Shown here piece after piece: positions 62,447-64,000 of a stretch of DNA of 64,000 nt; the first letter of the stretch is position 1, and every line of letters starts with the position of its first letter. Both the position numbers and the translations under genes were made by a program. Below the pieces are notes generated by a model. That model was not told where the DNA came from and made no database searches. It saw only the letters and a list, made by a program, of their open reading frames with translations. The stretch comes from Pseudomonas sp. MPC6 (lineage in GTDB: Bacteria > Pseudomonadota > Gammaproteobacteria > Pseudomonadales > Pseudomonadaceae): NCBI RefSeq assembly GCF_006094435.1, contig NZ_CP034783.1, positions 2,445,001-2,509,000 on the forward strand, given 5' to 3'.

Positions 62447-64000
62447 ATGCATAACACTAAGCGTCACGGGTTCGTACCCTCGCGTTACACCCTGTTGGCC
62501 TCGGCCATTCTGGCCGCTGCCGTGCCGGTCGCGCAGGCGGTCGAGCTCGACACAGGGAACCCGGACTGGGCCGTGCGTCTGGATAACACCGTGAAGTACA
62601 ACTACGGCGTACGCACCGAAAGCGCCGACAAGCGGATGCTGGGCACGCCGAACAACAACGACGGCGACTACAACTTCCGCAAGGCCGGGACCAACATCAC
62701 CAACCGTGTCGACCTGTTGACCGAGATGGATGTGGTCTATCAGGACCACGTGGGTTTTCGCGTCAGCGCGGCCAGTTGGTACGACAAGGCCTACGAGAAC
62801 ACCGGTTCCAATTCCAACCCGTTCGTCAACGGCAATGGCGGGACGTCGGGCCTGGTCGCCAATGATCCGCGCCTTGCCGCGGTCAGCGGCGACAACGTCG
62901 GCAACGGCAGCCCGCACCTGAGCAACTATGCGCGGCGTTACTACACCGGTCCCTCCGGCGAAATCCTCGATGCCTTCGTGTTCTACAGCACCGAAGTGGG
63001 CGAGGAGTCGCTGCTGAACGTCAAGGCCGGCCAGCACAACGTGTTCTGGGGCGAGACCATTCTCAGCCCGGTGCACTCGATCAGTTACGGCCAGTCCGGC
63101 CTGGACCTGGCCAAACTGGCCGCCTCGCCCGGTACCGAGGCCAAGGAACTGTTCGTTCCGCGCAACCAATTGTCGATGTCGTTCACGGTCAACCCCGAGT
63201 TGACCGTGGGCGCTCAGTATTTCCTCGATTGGGATGCCGCCCGCCTGCCTGAAGCCGGTACCTACTATGGCGGTTCCGATCTGGTCGGCTTCGGTGCGCA
63301 GTCGTTCCTGCTGGGCAACACCAATGGCGTGGTGCCGGGCAGCCCCCTGGGCTGCGGCCTGGCGCCCTGCAACGGGCTGACCAATGTGCGTCGCGGTCAT
63401 GACCTGACGCCGGACAAGCGCGGCGACTGGGGGATCATGGCCAAGTGGTCGCCGGCCTGGCTGGATGGCACCCTCGGCGTTTACTACCGCGAGACTTCGG
63501 AAATCCTCCCGCAAGCCTGGCTGGATGCCAGGGGCCTGAGTTCGGCCAACCCCAATGGCACGCCGCCGGCAGGGCAAGTGCCTGCGGTAGTGAATACGCT
63601 CAACTCGTTGAGCACCGCCACCTATCAGATGGCCTATGCCGACAACATCAAGATCGTTGGCCTGAGCCTGTCCAAGGACGTTGGCGGGGTGAGCGTCGGT
63701 TCGGACCTGAACGTTCGTCACAACATGCCGCTGGCCAGTATCCCGGCGATCGTCAGCACCAACAGTCCGCTGGGTCTGGGCGCGGGTCTTGGCCTGTTGC
63801 CGGCGCGGACGGCGGCTACCGGCGTGGTGTATGACACCCCGCAAAAGGGCGACAGCATGGCCGCCACCGGCGACACCTTGCACTGGACGCTCAACGGCCT
63901 GATGACCTTCCCGAAAACCCCGGTGTTCGATTCGGCCAGCCTGCTCGCCGAGTTGTACTACAGCAACCTGCTCAAGCTCGATAGCAAGAACGAAGCGCTC
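62447..64000 (+). CDS. DUF1302-family outer-membrane-associated protein (3' end outside the window)
   Basis: At least 518 residues are encoded up to the window edge without a stop codon; family members have about 550-650. A Sec signal peptide (hydrophobic LLASAILAAAVPVAQA) is followed by WAVRLDNTVKYNYGVR, NRVDLLTEMDVVYQDHVGFRVSAASWYD, and KAGQHNVFWGE, which match DUF1302. Such proteins are predicted beta-barrels often encoded beside DUF1329 proteins, RND-type transporters and hydrophobic-compound pathways. It is divergent from the AraC-type gene. The product probably lies in the outer membrane, and its cargo or role is unknown. Confidence 0.82.
   Translation, partial: MHNTKRHGFVPSRYTLLASAILAAAVPVAQAVELDTGNPDWAVRLDNTVKYNYGVRTESADKRMLGTPNNNDGDYNFRKAGTNITNRVDLLTEMDVVYQDHVGFRVSAASWYDKAYENTGSNSNPFVNGNGGTSGLVANDPRLAAVSGDNVGNGSPHLSNYARRYYTGPSGEILDAFVFYSTEVGEESLLNVKAGQHNVFWGETILSPVHSISYGQSGLDLAKLAASPGTEAKELFVPRNQLSMSFTVNPELTVGAQYFLDWDAARLPEAGTYYGGSDLVGFGAQSFLLGNTNGVVPGSPLGCGLAPCNGLTNVRRGHDLTPDKRGDWGIMAKWSPAWLDGTLGVYYRETSEILPQAWLDARGLSSANPNGTPPAGQVPAVVNTLNSLSTATYQMAYADNIKIVGLSLSKDVGGVSVGSDLNVRHNMPLASIPAIVSTNSPLGLGAGLGLLPARTAATGVVYDTPQKGDSMAATGDTLHWTLNGLMTFPKTPVFDSASLLAELYYSNLLKLDSKNEAL

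Overview
The window looks like a chromosomal stretch of a fluorescens-type Pseudomonas. It is GC-rich with strong codon bias towards G/C third positions. It carries the REP family with core GTAGGAGCTGGCTTGCCAGC that is common in that group, and it holds a recognisable Pseudomonas arginine transaminase (aru) locus and sfn sulfone-utilisation genes. I see no phage genes, insertion sequences, tRNA, rRNA or CRISPR array. Both edges cut a gene.

Region 1 (1-11662) is the aru locus. It holds the C-terminal end of a hybrid sensor kinase (AruS-like), a short possible leader ORF, an APC amino-acid permease, and a compact operon. The operon encodes a crotonase-fold protein, an acyl-CoA dehydrogenase, an NDP-forming acyl-CoA synthetase, 2-ketoarginine decarboxylase (aruI), arginine:pyruvate transaminase (aruH) and an aldehyde dehydrogenase. 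Together they would import a basic amino acid and take arginine to 4-guanidinobutyrate. The three CoA enzymes suggest an acyl-CoA branch.

Region 2 (11797-30453) looks like a sulfur-acquisition island. A divergent Rrf2 regulator faces a peptide/nickel-type ABC importer and a flavodoxin-fold oxidoreductase. Next come an SfnB/DszC-like flavoenzyme, an FMN reductase, the dimethylsulfone monooxygenase SfnG, a truncated AMP-binding pseudoenzyme, a complete branched-chain-amino-acid-type (LIV) ABC importer, and the sigma-54 activator SfnR with SfnB. Three sequences match sigma-54 promoters (GG-N10-GC). Both control regions carry 16-bp TGTTGC-N4-GCAACA-like elements that may bind SfnR.

Region 3 (30811-46708) is a mixed set: a small conserved protein, an orphan PHA-synthase-like hydrolase, a PAS-GGDEF cyclase, an unknown 258-aa protein, a LacI regulator divergent from an MFS-amidase pair, a broken nitrilase gene, a three-gene envelope cassette (CHASE2 protein, small periplasmic protein, M48 lipoprotein), a thiosulfate dehydrogenase pair (tsdBA) and small proteins.

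Region 4 (47150-64000) is catabolic and rich in transporters. It has an MFS/2-hydroxyacid dehydrogenase pair, two more MFS genes (one with a TIM-barrel isomerase), and a MocR regulator divergent from a predicted operon. That operon encodes a quinone-oxidoreductase-like enzyme, a TauD-type dioxygenase, a beta-keto-acid cleavage enzyme, an MFS carrier and a YeiH/TauZ-type exporter. An AraC regulator follows, and a DUF1302 protein runs off the right edge. The dioxygenase, exporter and MocR regulator together hint at use of a sulfonate, but this is inference.
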